Source: Carya illinoinensis (lineage: Eukaryota > Streptophyta > Magnoliopsida > Fagales > Juglandaceae). From it: a stretch of 64,000 nucleotides of DNA. The stretch is taken from contig NC_056752.1 in NCBI RefSeq assembly GCF_018687715.1, forward strand, positions 50,004,653 to 50,068,652. Direction: 5' to 3'. Shown here piece by piece: positions 37,556-50,060 of this stretch (within the stretch, counting starts at the first letter, position 1; each line of letters begins with the position of its first letter). The notes beneath the pieces are model-generated. The model made no database searches, was not told the DNA's origin, and saw nothing but the letters and a program-made list of their open reading frames with translations. The translations under genes were made by a program, and so were the position numbers.

Positions 37556-38036
37556 AGTTAATACGTTCGAACGGTATTAACTTACCGTTCGAACGGTACC
37601 ACGTTCGAACGCTTCAAATAACGTTTGAACGGTGAATATGTATCATTCGAACGTTTATAATTTACCGTTCGAACGGTTTGTCAATTTCCCTCCAAAATAA
37701 TTTTGCCTATCGCGCCAATATTACGTTCAAACGGTAACAATTGAACGTTCGAATGGTTAATCATTAACGGTCGAACGGTTAACTTATTTGGGACAAAAAA
37801 TTTCGTCCCTAAGAATAGCGTTCGAACGCGTTCGAACGGTCTGGCATTCCGTCGTTATTTTGGAACGAAATTCAAATTTCGTTCCAAAATCTCACTTTTT
37901 GGGACGATTTCCAATTCGTCCCAAAGCAATTTCGTCCCAAAAAATGATTTTTGTTGTAGTGTTTATTAATTTGAGTGTTGTTTGTAAGTCCTTGGAGGTT
38001 GACAAATTTGTTGGACAACAAACATATAACTAAATC

Positions 38037-38311
38037 TATTAAGGATGGCAGGATTGCATGGAAGAAGAAGACGTAACTGCCTTGGGTGTGCATGCAGTAC
38101 GTAACACAATGTAGAAAAATGCAAAGAACGTGGGAATGAATTGTGAAAATGGAATCTATATTATTCCTTCACGTACATGTGCTATTTATAGTTACAAAGA
38201 ATAACAAAAATAATTAATAAAACTCAATACATTTACAACTCATCAATGGAATAACACGTCAATCTGGAGGCCTAGTAGGTGTTGGAGAATTCTTTTTTTC
38301 TAACTTTGACA
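38037..38311 (-). repeat. 3' LTR of the copia element
   Basis: 275 bp. On the minus strand it begins TGTCAAAGTTAGA and ends CTTAATA. The boundaries are fixed by the target duplication on the outside and the polypurine tract on the inside. Confidence 0.95.
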
Positions 38312-40300
38312 CCTCCTCCAAGATGGAGAGTAAATATTGATGACTCCCATATTAAGTAGTAGAAGATTAAACGTGGGAGAATATAAAGGCTTGGTGAGCA
38401 AATCAGTGAGCTGAGATGAAGAGGAAACATGCGCAATCTTTACGTGTCCAGCTAAGATTTTATCTTGAACGAGATGACAATCTAGCTTAATGTGTTTCGT
38501 GCGCTCATGAAACATGGGTTCGCAGCAATGTGTAGTTCAGCAAGATTATCACATTATAGAGTTGCTAGTGCCTTAATATTAATTTGCAAGTCACTCAGTA
38601 GGTAATGGATTCAAGTGAGTTCACAGACTACAGCAGCCATCGCTCAATATTCCGATTCCGCAGAAGACCTGGAAATCGTGTGTTGTCTCTTTGACTCTCG
38701 TGAAACAAGAGAATTTCCAATGAACACACAAAATCCAGTGGTTGATCGGCAAGTATCTGGACAATTTGCCCAGTTGGCATCAGAGTATGCTACAATGTCC
38801 ATAATCGAAATAGCAAGAAAAAAATGCCTTGTCTTGGGGTCCCATTGACATATTTAAGGACTTTGATCACTGCATCATAATGCGAGACATGAGGAGTGTC
38901 CAAAAATTGGCTAAGAAGATTGACGCTATAACTTAAATCAGGCCTTGTAACTTGCCAACCAATTTGCAATAGAGAGAAGGGTCATGAAAGAGTGCACCTT
39001 CAATATTGCTGAGTTTAAGATTTGGTTCCATTGGCACAGAAGAAGGTTTAACTGCCAAGAGGCTAGTCTCAGATAATATGTCCAACGCATATTTGTGTTG
39101 GCTAAGTTGTATGCCAACTTTAGAACGACCTATTTCCATTTCGAGGAAGTATCGTAATGATCCCAAATTTATTATTCGAAACTTGGTTTCCAAAAATTAC
39201 TTCATGGCAGTGCTTGAATTTGAGTCTGAACTCATTAGGATGATATCATCGACATGTACAAGTAATGCGATGAATGAGGTAGGTGTATACTTGGTGAAAA
39301 GGCTATAGTCCGCCTTTGATTGGATGAAACCAAATTCAGCTAAGGTTGACATAAGTTTCGTGTTCCATTAGCGGGATGCAAACCATATAGACTTTTTTGC
39401 AAGCGACAAACTCAATTTGTTTTGGTTGTGGAGTGGCTGAGAGGTGGCTTCATATAAAGTTCTTCACCAAGATTGCTATATAGGAATGCGTTCTTGACAT
39501 CAAGCTGTTGAAGATCCCACCCTTTGATGGCAACAATAGCTAGAAGACATAGAAATGAAGCCAATTTAAACAGGCGAGAAAGTGTCATGAAAATCAATAC
39601 CTTCGTGTTAGGTAAAACCCTTTGCAACTAGTCGAGCTTTAGCTCGTTCCATTGTGCCGTCAGCTCTAAACTTGTACTTGTAAATTCATTTACAGTCGAT
39701 TGGTTTCTTGCTTGGAAGAAGATCCACGATGGTCCATGTCTCATTGAGCTCAAGAGCAGTAAGCTCTTGGTCCATTGTCTCACACCATATTGGTTGTTTG
39801 ATGACTTGGGCGTATGATGTTGGCTCATAATTAATGGAAACGAAAGTGGTAAAAGCTTGAAATTGTGGTGAGAGTGATGCATATGATAAAACTGAGGAAA
39901 GAGGAAATAAAACACCATTACTTGAATGTGAAGTTGAACTAGGAGAAGTCAACTTGGATGCTGATTAGTGAGATTCGGGTGTGATGACCTGTTGGCAATG
40001 ATATTCTTTGAGATAATCAGGAGTTGTTCTGGTGCCAATGGATTTGCGAAGGAGTGTAGGAGAGCATTGAGTGGGTGAAGAATGTGAAGAAGAGGGAAGA
40101 ATGTGATTAGGTGAAGGAATAGAAGGAAAGCTATCAATCAAGGGACTGAGACGAGGTGAGCTCATAGGTGTTGTGTATTGGTCTTCGGTTTCGTTATTGG
40201 AGAGGAGAGGAATGTGACTGAAGGAATGTTGAACGTGTGAATGGGAATTATGGTTGACTGGAGGGGTATCAATATGTGTTGTCGGAAGAGATGTGGGCAA
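38300..40300 (-). pseudogene. Copia reverse transcriptase and RNase H, broken
   Basis: Minus-strand fragments in successive frames. Reverse transcriptase N-terminus near 39690-39860 (QPIWCETMDQELTALELNETW). Palm segment near 39420-39560 (LQQLDVKNAFLYSNLGEELY). Late RT at 38933-39193 (LGSLRYFLEMEI). RNase H end at 38300-38515 (HIKLDCHLVQDKI, LTDLLTKPL). Frame changes and stops separate them, and the catalytic core is not contiguous. Non-functional. Confidence 0.88.
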
Positions 40301-40700
40301 CGTCGAAGATGTTTGATGTTGGAGTGGAAAAATATTTTCATGGAATATGACATCTCAGGAGAGGAAGATTTGTTTAGTGGTTAGATCAAGTAGTTTATAT
40401 CATTTGACACCATATGGGTAGCCAAGGAAGAGACACTTTCTAGCTCTAGTTGAATTTGGTCCGGGCATGGGAAAGAGTAAAGGCGAAACACAAGCACCCA
40501 AAAACCTTGAAATGGGAATAAAATAGTTTGGTTTGGAAGAGAACTTCAAAATGGGTTTTTATGGTTGAGTGTTAGGGTGGGTGTTCTGTTGATCAAGTAG
40601 ATGGCGGTGGTAACAAAGTCATACTAATATTGTAAAGGTAAGCCGGATTGAATTTTGAGAGCCTGCGCCACATTTAGAATGTGTTGGTGCTTGTGCTTAG

Positions 40701-41373
40701 CTAAGGCGTTTTGTTGGGGCGTGGCAACACAAGTATTTGATGTATGACTCCTTTGGAATTATAGAAATGAGTCATTTGGAATTCGGTGCCATTATCGAAT
40801 CTAAGAATTTTGATTTGAGTGTTGAATTGTGTTTCAACAAGTGAAACAAAAATTGAGAAGGGATGTTCGACCTTCAAATTTATTTTTAAGAAGGTAAATC
40901 CAAGTGCATCTTGTAAGTTGGTCAACAATGGTAAGGGAATATTTGGCACCATCATATGATTTGACACAATTGGGACCCCAAATATCAACCGAAACAACAT
41001 CAAAAGATTTGTTGGTTTTGGACTCTGTTTTGGGAAAGGGTAATTTACGTTGCTTTGCAAGAGGGAAAACCTTATAAGGAAGTTCCAGATGATCCGTGTG
41101 TTTGAAATCAACATTAATGTCATCTAATAGACGTTTAGTCACGGAACTATGTCCAAGTCTGTAATGCCATAAAATAAATGGATTAAATTTGGCAACATGA
41201 GTATAATTAACAAAAGATGACATAAATGAGGTAATTGTGCTACAGAGCAGATGGTTTGGGTTTGGAAAATTACAGGTGGTAGAGGCCGTCATGCACCGTC
41301 CCCACTCTAATCGCCATCCAAGATGAAAATGCTTGAATGTAGCAAGAATTGGAAAAAGAAAATTAGGCAACAA
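40701..41373 (-). pseudogene. Copia GAG-pre-integrase and integrase core, broken
   Basis: Fragments include the pre-integrase region (LWHYRLGHSSVTKRLL) and the integrase core (VVSVDIWGPN, SLTIVDQLTRCTWIYLLKNK, and, in another frame, ILRFDNGTEF). A frameshift near 40850-40900 splits the domain. Confidence 0.88.
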
Positions 41374-42767
41374 TTGGAATATTGAGACAAAGATTTGGCA
41401 AAAAGTAAGTTAAATGTAAAAGTAGGAACACATAGTACATGACGAAGAATTAAATGAGGAGTTAAGTGTACGTCACCAACGTGTGAAGTAGTGGCAGTAG
41501 AACCATTCATAAGGTTGATGATGCATGAAACAGGGGTAATGTTGTGTGTGAAAAATTTGGGGCTACAAATCATGTGATTCGTAGCACCCGTGTCGATAAT
41601 CCAATGTGTTTGAGTATGTAAATTATGAGCTTGTGTAAGTGTGTGGCGAGGAAGCAAAATACCAGAAATTGGAAAGGAATTGGTATGGACGTTATTTGCT
41701 GCAGGGATAGTTGCATCACTGGGAGATTGGTGGAGCAAGGCTAGGAGTTGGTTGTACTGCTCATGAGTAATAGGCGGACCATGGTTGGATTCTTCCTGCG
41801 CAAGAGAAGACTGATTAGCTGAGGATTTAAATTTTGAGCTGTTTTTGTGGCTAGGAGGATATCCGTTCAACTTGTAACATTTATCCTTCATGTGGCTTGG
41901 TATGCGACCATGCGAACAGATTGGTAGGTTTGGGTTCGCCTTGAAGCACCATTCCAGAGAATGGCTAGACATGTTGCAATGTGAGCAAAAAAGTCATTCT
42001 CTGCTAGTGTTGGATGTATTTCAGCTATCTGGTCCTTTGGTAGCCATTGCAAGGGGCATTGGTGTAGAGTAAAGCTGTCGTCTCCTTTCCTCTTGTTGGA
42101 CAAGAGATAGAACTCGATTAAGAGTGGGTAGTGAATCATGAAACAGAATTTGAGCACAGAAGAAGTCGTAAGAATCATCAAGGCCCATGACAAATGGCAT
42201 CACCTTGTTACAGTGGTCATACTCCAGCAACATCTTGACTACGCCACAAGTGCAGGTTGGCATTGGTTCATAAATTTCAAGTTTGTCCCATAGACTTTTG
42301 AGCTTATTGTAGTATTGACTGGTAGAGTCGTTATCTTAAGTTAAAGAAGAGATGGATTTAGCAAGTTGGAAAATGCGAGGTGCATTTTGGATGGAGAATC
42401 GCTCCCAAAGGTCATTCCAAATGCTGATAGCGGTCTCGGCATGGGCGATGCTAAATCTATGTTCCAAGCTAACTAAGTGTTGTATCCAAGCAATGATCAT
42501 GTCATTGCAGCGCTCCCATGGGGCAAAGAGAGGATCATAGGTGGTACTTGGCTTGGTGATGGTTCCATCGATGAACCCAAGCTTGTTTTTTATGTTAAGG
42601 GCACGACACATCATCCTTGCCCAAGTTACATAGTTCTCTGTCGTCAAGAGATCAAGAACTAGGGGAGATGAAGCACCTTCTCCAGGTTGAATGAAAAAAG
42701 GGCTAGCGGGATGGTGATGGTCATTTTGGTGTTTAGGTGGCATGTTGGCTTCAGGATGTTCAGTCAT
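41307..42767 (-). pseudogene. Copia gag, zinc knuckle and aspartic protease, broken
   Basis: The gag start at 42767 (MTEHPEANMPPKHQ) gives a copia gag domain (LTTENYVTWARMMCRAL, WIQHLVSLEH). It is interrupted by a stop near 42336 and a frame change near 42000. A zinc-knuckle-like stretch (HMKDKCYKLNGYPPSHK) and the protease active site WIIDTGATNHM (near 41600) follow in the lower frame. Confidence 0.88.
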
Positions 42768-42780
42768 AGCTCTGGTACCA

Positions 42781-43055
42781 TATTAAGGATGGCAAGATTG
42801 CATTAAAGAAGAAGATGTAATTGCTTTGGGTGTGCATGCAATACGTAAAAGAATGTAGAAAAATGTAGAGAACTTGGGAATGAATTGTGAAAATGGAATC
42901 TGTATTATTCCTTCACGTACATGTGCTATTTATAGTTACAAAGAATAACAAAAATAATTAATAAAACTCAATATATTTACAACTCATTAATGGAATAACA
43001 CGTCAATGTGGAGGCCTCGTAGGTGTCGGAGAATTCTCTTTTTCTAACTTTGACA
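42781..43055 (-). repeat. 5' LTR of the copia element
   Basis: 275 bp with the same termini as the other LTR, immediately followed on the minus strand by the primer-binding site. Confidence 0.95.
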
Positions 43056-43060
43056 AAATC

Positions 43061-46000
43061 ATGAATTAATTTCCTGCCCAACTTGGACTAAAACCTACGC
43101 CAGCTCGCTTTGACCTTGAAGTAAAGTAGGTAACCGCAAAAGAAAAATTTCAAGCTTAATGCGTTGGAATTGCTCACACTACTAGCTGCTTGCCGTTTCT
43201 CTACTTAAACCTCAAGACCAATAGTTAAATAACGACCACGCATGAGTCAACCGAGTTAGATGGCTCATGATCATAAAAACGGCACTTGAAAGTAACCACT
43301 AACATTAAAGAATGCCATTTTTCTTCTTTTTCTTTTTCCTAGAAATATTATAGGAAAAAAAAAACACAAGGCATCGTATATAATACACAAGAAATATAAA
43401 AAAAATAAAAAATGCAGCATATTAAATCACATAAAAGTAACTTTAATTTTCAGGCACTAAGGTTAGCATATTCTTTAATTTCTTGTGGGTTTGCTCCTAA
43501 TTCAATTTTAAATGCAAGAAAGAATCAAAAGCAAATACTCTCGACGGCGGCAATGTGAAACGCCTTAGCCAGAGACCATGCATGCATGCATCTAATTGAT
43601 GAGACATGGCCCAATTTAGCCAACCGTTCAAGTGATCCTGACCGTTAGATCCTCTATATGCATATCCAATATCTCTCAAATACTGATGTACGAGATAAAT
43701 AAATATCCATGCATGTTTCTTGCAGTCATCTTTAATTCATTTAGGCATAAGGAAAGTAGATGGTCAGGAACCTTTCGCTTTCAGAAAAGAAAACTGAATT
43801 CATGTACTATAGCTTTGCTTGGCGGGAGGATAAAGAGATCATCAAGAAAAAATAATTAAATACATGAAGAAGATTTGAATGCTTTATAAATAGATTAGTA
43901 TATATATCTCGCTATATATTTATGTTAATTAGATCGATCGAGCACTATCAAAAGCAAATTAGGAAATAAAATAGCAGCTTGCACGCACTCGGCCACCCCC
44001 CACTAAATATTTAGCATGCCATGCCATGCATGATTACTAGCCAACGCGCCCACCTCCCTACATTTTCAAGTTTGTGATCTGCAACCCAATTCATGATTTC
44101 AATTTATAAACAGTACTGCATACAATACATATATTATTATAATATATGTATTAATATATTTGAAGACTCTTCAAATCAAATGGGCAATAATGTCTTCCAA
44201 AACTATATTTAATGCTGCATATATTAAGACCAATGGATGCACTTTGGGCCTACCGTACTGCTTTCAAAATGTCTTTAGATATGTCACATTCTAAGTTTGT
44301 TTTTGGAAAGGAATAGGCTTCGGTAGTGTCCGAGATCCCTCCAAAGCCAAAGTTAGTGGAGAATATTTGAATAAGGAAGAATGCTACAAATCAGGAAACT
44401 GGAAGAATCCCTTTTTCCTGGGAGGAGTATGGGTATTTATACATGTTCAACCTCGGTTGTCGAGGGAGATCGTGGGATGTCAGGTCACGCCTAGATCAGA
44501 CCTATTACCAGCCTCTTATGGTGTTAGGGTGTCATGCCATGGTCGTGCTTTCCTACAACCACCGGTATGTCATCGCGTGTTTGGCCTTCATGACATTTAT
44601 TTAATGCGGCATGTCTTTGACCTGGTACGCCCACAACGTGACAAGCCTATCGGCCTGTACTCTATGATGGTTGTCTGCCATGTCCTCTAGCATGGCTCAG
44701 TCTGTCACCCGAGGTCTCTGGTGTCCGCCACCCTATGATGGGTTTTTCAATCAAGTCGGGCCCGAAGTCCTAAACCTCTTTGGTGGGGAAGGCGCACTAC
44801 GGGCTTTGTGCCTGACTCCCACCCCAGGGCCCCTGGCTTGTCTAGGTTTTCGTCGGAATGGCCTGAAGCTTCCACAACTTGATCCTCCTAGGCCTCTCCC
44901 CGAAGGGGCCTTCCCTCACAAGTATCGTTGGTTTCTCACTTATACACAACTGGATGGACATCATCATGTCTTGTTTGTTTTCATAAAAAACGATGGACCA
45001 TGCATCAACCATTGTGTGTGTATATATTTTTATATATATGATATTGTGCATGATTACTGATCGAAATTTGATTTTGATTTTCTTCTTGTCGGTGCAAAGT
45101 ATATAGGAATCATCCGTCAAACATGTCTAGCTGTTGAGGAGAGAATCAGAGCATCATGGACAAGTAATAGGAAACCGAAATTCAGAAGGGAAACAAAAAA
45201 GTAATAGGAAACTAATGAAGATTAACGCGGTTTGATAGATCTTGAGGAATAAAATATGGAGACTTTAGTTGGAAACTTGTCTACATGCAATTATTGATAT
45301 CCGAACGATGCGGAAGTTTCCACAACCGGATCATGAATATACAGGACATGGCTCAGATGTTGCAGATATTTTATATATTTTTCTACAAACTATTATAAGA
45401 GGTTATTAAATAAGAGAGATAATACAGCCACCTAAAAAGTGTTCCGAGGAAATGTCTTGACGAGTGCATTTTACTTATTTATTATCTATTTAATCATCAT
45501 AAATATTTAAAAAGTAATAATAAAAAATAGAAAAAGGTGTCGGGACCCCGGGACCCAACTCTCGATAGATGTAGTATTTTTTATTAATTAAATAGGTTAC
45601 ATGCACGTACCTAACAAAAGAATGGATCATAATTCTCTATAATTTTCTTGTCCGAATTCAATCCATGATATATAGTTGGGAGGTAGATAGGGGTAAGAAA
45701 AGGGAAATATTTTGTATTTCGAAGCAATGAGATCAAAAGCTTAATAAAGTCATTAAAGTGGAAAAGTGTACGTACAGATATCTTCCAAGTGAGAGTGCTA
45801 TAATTAATTGTGAAATCCATCATGATGGCATTGCCTTCAATCCCCAACAGTGTCATTACCAACCGTTAATTGTTGTCCGCACCACAATCATGGATAAATG
45901 CTTAATTAGGATCGATCGATGCATAGATTAAGATTGTGTTTGATCTTCACTTTTAATGTTAAAGAATGTTAGGAAAAAACAATTACGAGACAAATACATA

Positions 46001-49000
46001 AAATTTTTAAAAAATAATATTTATAATCATAAATTACATAAATATCGTATAATTATTTTAAAAAAAAAATAAATAAATATGATATTTATATAAAAATAAT
46101 AACAATTTTTAATAAATAAACTTTAATTTTTTTTCAAAATAATTCTAACGTGCTCGCTATCACTACTGCCATAACATTACTATTAGTCTATTACAATAAT
46201 ATGACACGAACGGTTCACGTGCTGTAAAATTATACGGTAAAGAAGGGAATTCAACTGAAGAGCTTTGACTTTTGAGGTCGTGTATGCATGGTACACTAGT
46301 ACTGCTACAGTCTGGTTTGCTTTTTACCGGGTTGAACTGTATATATTGCACCCACCAATCATCAGTCCCAAATTAAATCCAAATTATTTCTGCTTTGGAA
46401 TTCAATATACACACATATATTAAATAAATATTTTACAATATTAATTGCTATGGATGTCGGCAGGCTGCAAGAATAATTTAAGACATAATGAGTAATTTGG
46501 GACTGATGATTGGTATGTGTACTGTAAGATTTTACAGTATAGTATGATACTATATTTTTTTTATTTTTTTTTTAAATTAATTAAATTTTTCTACTTATCA
46601 TATTTATACTATATATTTAATTAAAAAAATAAATAAATAATTATATATGATGTGAAGATGATAAGTATAATTTTTTTAAATTTACGGTTATAATCACTTA
46701 CTGCATAAACGTCTAGACCAAAAATATGATGAATAATTCTATTCAAATGCCTTTTACTATTTGCATCACACATAAATTACATAAAAAATTAAATTATATC
46801 ACGTAGATAGAGTCTGATGGAGAGACATTTGAATAATATTTCTCAAGAATTATAAGAAATCGTGACTATTGTTTATACCAACACAACATTTATCAACCTC
46901 GAGTTTGGATGACGCGTTGTTGATTAGTAATGGGTGGTGGTTGCATGTCATTTATTTATGCTAAAAATACCCCACAAGGAGTGGCCTTTTTGTTTTTTTA
47001 GTCCAAACATTACTTTGCGAGTAAGAAATGATAAATGCTTGATCATACTCCTATGAAGTTATGATCTTTAGCGGGCAAAGTCTTCTGTCTCAGTAGCTAG
47101 AGGTCTCACTTTCAGATTGAAGTGGACCTTTTCCTGCATACATGGCAAGGAGACAGCCGTATAAGCATAAGCACATTATAAATATATAATCCCAATAGAA
47201 AATGCCTAAATGGAGAATCTTTAGATCTGAAACCTACTTTTTAATGCCTTCTTTTGATGATTTTTTTTATTTTCTTTAAACAAAAAAAAAAAAAGAGAAA
47301 GAAAGAAAGAGAGAGAGAGAAGTTTCTTTATTTTATATTATTATTATTTTTAAATATTTCATTAATTGTTTGCACATGAACGGCCGGTAGTAGTCTCCAA
47401 TCTCCATCCATCCGTAAAACAAAACGTTTAAACAGTATGTTTCACAAAATAAGAATAGTCCAAATTCAGGTTTTTATTATTTGATAAGATATTTTGTTAA
47501 AAGTTAAATAAAATATTATTATAATATAAATTTTTAATATTAATTTTATTTTAATGTTTGAAAAAATTAAATTATTTATTATATTTTATATAAATTTTAA
47601 AAAAAAATTATAATAATAAAATGAGATAATTTAAATTTAAATAAATAAATGAGAGCACGTTACTGAAATTTTGAGTCCCAAAAGCAACCCATAAAAAATA
47701 ATTGTAACCCATGAATATCAAACTATTGTTTGCAGATTCATGTTTGTAAAATCAACATAAAAATTAGGAAATCATGCCTTAAATGGGTTAGCTCAGCTCA
47801 GGTAGTGCTACTCGAACGACAATTTTTGAGCAATAAATTTTGTTTAATAATGATGAACGATGATGATGGAGTACCAGCCAGCCGCCCCCCGGCATCATTT
47901 GAATTGTGAGCCTCTGATCTTAAATGCGGATACAATTCCTCTTGGATGTGACACAGGACGAAGCTGTTTTCCAACTAGCTAGCATTAGTTGTCGTTATTG
48001 TTGTGTAATTGACAAACAAAGCTATCAATCATGTCCAGAATTTTGCAAGCCCACTTGAATCGAAATTTACCTTTTTTCTTTTCTTTTTTTCTTTTCTCCT
48101 TTTGCGCATTTACGCAAGCACGCTTCAGCAGATCCACAATCATAATAAACCTAAATGTTTTTCTTTTTTTATTTAGTCTATGATTATATTGAGATATACG
48201 TACGGTAATACCTACAACCCGGCTGGAAGAGGAAAATCACAACGATATCATGAAATTAACGCTTTAAAAAATTCAGTAGAATTCCAAGTAGGAATTCACT
48301 GATTGATGGATCCTAAATTGGGTACAAAGGTCAATGGCGATACCCAAGCACAGACTATCTTCCATTATTTCTGATAGTTTGTAATTCGTGTATTCAGTGC
48401 ATTCCGATGGCACGAAAATGTTGAAAAAAAATGTGAAAGACAAAAGAAAAAAAAAATGCACGTACAATTTGTAGATCACCATCAAAAGTTTATATATGGT
48501 ACTGATAATCTGGGTTGGTAAAATGGATCTGGGTAGGTAAAACGGTGTACAAGTCACTTCGACGAAGTTTTCCCCATTGGATTATGAGCTGTAAGCTTCT
48601 AAATGTGTGGACTGCGACCACTATTTTCCAACTATATATATGGCAATCAGAGTTATTTTGAACAGAACATAAAGTCAGCTAATGTATCTTTCATCTCAAC
48701 CATAATGGCTTTTTGATCAAGTCTTAAATTGTTGTCTATATAGCACTCTAGCATTCCCACCGGCCTGCAGAGCTCAGTGCTGGTGTGTCAATTAGCATAA
48801 TTGCATTTCATGTGTAGACTACACATGGTCCATCACTTGTTTCGGATGGATAAGACCTTGTGAGTACCCAAAGGATAACATCCTTCCCTTTCTTTATACA
48901 GGTAGTTGCTTTATTTTACCAGTGCTCGTTCTTTTCATGGCTCATTAGTGCGGTTTCTTACTTTCTTTCTTGGCCTTGTTAGGAAATACGGGTCTGAACC

Positions 49001-49150
49001 ATTTCATTTCATGTACTAAGTTGTCTGTAATGAAGTTTTTGTTCAGCCTTTCGTGTCTTTTCTCTTGTATCCGAGATTTCTCAGATGAATAAGGATAGTC
49101 TTATCACCTTCTCTAACATTTTTATTTATTTATTTTTTTAATTTTTTCAA
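43061..49150. other. Intergenic spacer without a supported gene
   Basis: AT-rich with several CATGCATG words around 43570 and 44020. A GC-richer stretch at about 44360-45060 has two plus-strand frames of 107 and 129 codons with no recognisable domain, possibly an old repeat. A 22-bp perfect inverted repeat lies at 46354-46514. Family C and family A-like segments lie at about 46000-46145 and 47440-47640. Confidence 0.45.
46354..46514. repeat. 22-bp perfect inverted repeat with 117-bp loop
   Basis: Arm ACCAATCATCAGTCCCAAAT… at 46354-46375 is the exact complement of 46493-46514. Nothing else nearby explains it. Confidence 0.8.
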
Positions 49151-49164
49151 AAAATTTATGTTAC

Positions 49165-49735
49165 CCAAATGACTAACACAAGAGGGGATGAATTGAGTTG
49201 TATTAAAAAAATAACAATTAGCAATAAATATAAAGAGTAAGGATAAGAAACAAGCAAACTCAGTATGTTAACGAGGTTCGGCCCCACTGCCTACGTCCTC
49301 GCCTCAAGCTACCCATTGAGAATTTTCAAATTCACTATTCAACCTCTTTCATGTAGAGATAGAAACCTATTACACCTTTGAACAACACCGCTACAAAAGG
49401 ATCCGTATAGAAGACTCTCTACACTTGCAATCACCTTACACGTGGTGATTCAACTATTCCCTGTGTAGAACACTTTCTACACGCACAAGGGTTATACACA
49501 CTCTTTTACTGATACAAAAGCTGATAGTGGGTAGATTATCAGAAAGTACTCCTCAATGAGTGAAATAAGAACAATACAGTGCAACTATATTTCTCTCAAA
49601 ATGAACAAGGATTAAGGCTCAATGCTTAGAGAAGAGAGAATAAAAGTTTTGAATGAATATTGTATGCTCTAGATATTGTAAATGTGAAGCTCTCAAATGA
49701 TCTATTTATAGGCATATGAAATTTCATATTCAAAT
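49165..49735. repeat. LTR-like retroelement fragment
   Basis: Contains GTTAACGAGGTTCGGCC and TGCCTACGTCCTCGCC, phrases I associate with LTRs of plant retrotransposons, in non-coding sequence. No second LTR, primer-binding site or target duplication was identified. Boundaries are rough. Confidence 0.35.
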
Positions 49736-49739
49736 TTTA

Positions 49740-50060
49740 AAATATTCACATGTCAAAAACAATATTATTCACTTTTTCAAAAAATTTAAATAAAATGTTC
49801 TTCTTTTTTAATTGTCAAAAACAACATTATTCATTTTTCAAAAACTTCAAATCTAATCTTTTATTTTTGGCATATGACAAAAGGAGCAGACTTTACTTTT
49901 CAAATATTTCAAATCTAATATTTTATTTTTTGCATATGACAAAATGAGCACATTTTATTTTTCAAAATTTTCAAACCTAATCTTTCTACTTTTTGCATAT
50001 GATAAAAGGAGCACACTTTACTTTTCAAATATTTCAAACAAAAACATCTACATTTTGCAT
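49740..50060 (+). repeat. Degenerate tandem array, period about 63-64 bp
   Basis: Units contain GCATATGACAAAAGGAGCA, then TTTACTTTTCAAATATTTCA. The clearest copies start at about 49870, 49934 and 49998, with weaker units on both sides. The frames across it are repeat artefacts. Confidence 0.7.

Larger units (their letters stand above)
34560..37961. mobile_element. Non-autonomous CACTA (En/Spm-type) DNA transposon, 3.4 kb
   Basis: Starts CACTACAACAAAAAAT and ends with the complement ATTTTTGTTGTAGTG. Flanked by TTT at 34557-34559 and 37962-37964, the 3-bp target duplication expected of CACTA elements. Just inside both ends are multiple foldback units built from TTTTGGGACGAAA and TTTCGTCCCAAA. 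Between lie clusters of the palindrome CGTTCGAACG and one-base variants (34740-35092, 36010-36095, 36490-36665, 37560-37835), the position and density expected of subterminal transposase-binding repeats. Only a 60-codon transposon-protein remnant remains, so it cannot move alone. Confidence 0.92.
38037..43055 (-). mobile_element. Ty1/copia LTR retrotransposon, structurally complete, coding-defective
   Basis: Two 275-bp LTRs (38037-38311 and 42781-43055) differ at about 19 positions by eye, near 7 percent. The whole is flanked by the 5-bp duplication AAATC (38032-38036, 43056-43060). On the minus strand the primer-binding site TGGTACCAGAGC (42769-42780) directly follows the 5' LTR and matches the initiator tRNA-Met site with one change. 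The polypurine tract GGAGGAGG (38312-38319) directly precedes the 3' LTR. The order gag, protease, integrase, reverse transcriptase, RNase H marks copia. All domains are broken by frameshifts and stops. Confidence 0.96.

Noticed and set aside
34740..37835. CRISPR-like or satellite reading of the CGTTCGAACG repeats
   Set aside because: Spacing is irregular, units are palindromic, and all lie inside a CACTA transposon in a plant genome.
38615..39308. Plus-strand frames in the copia element
   Set aside because: Antisense shadows of the minus-strand reverse transcriptase and RNase H remnants.
44367..45060. Overlapping frames of 107 and 129 codons
   Set aside because: No domain or start context. 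The GC-richer composition suggests an old repeat, and evidence is too weak for a gene.
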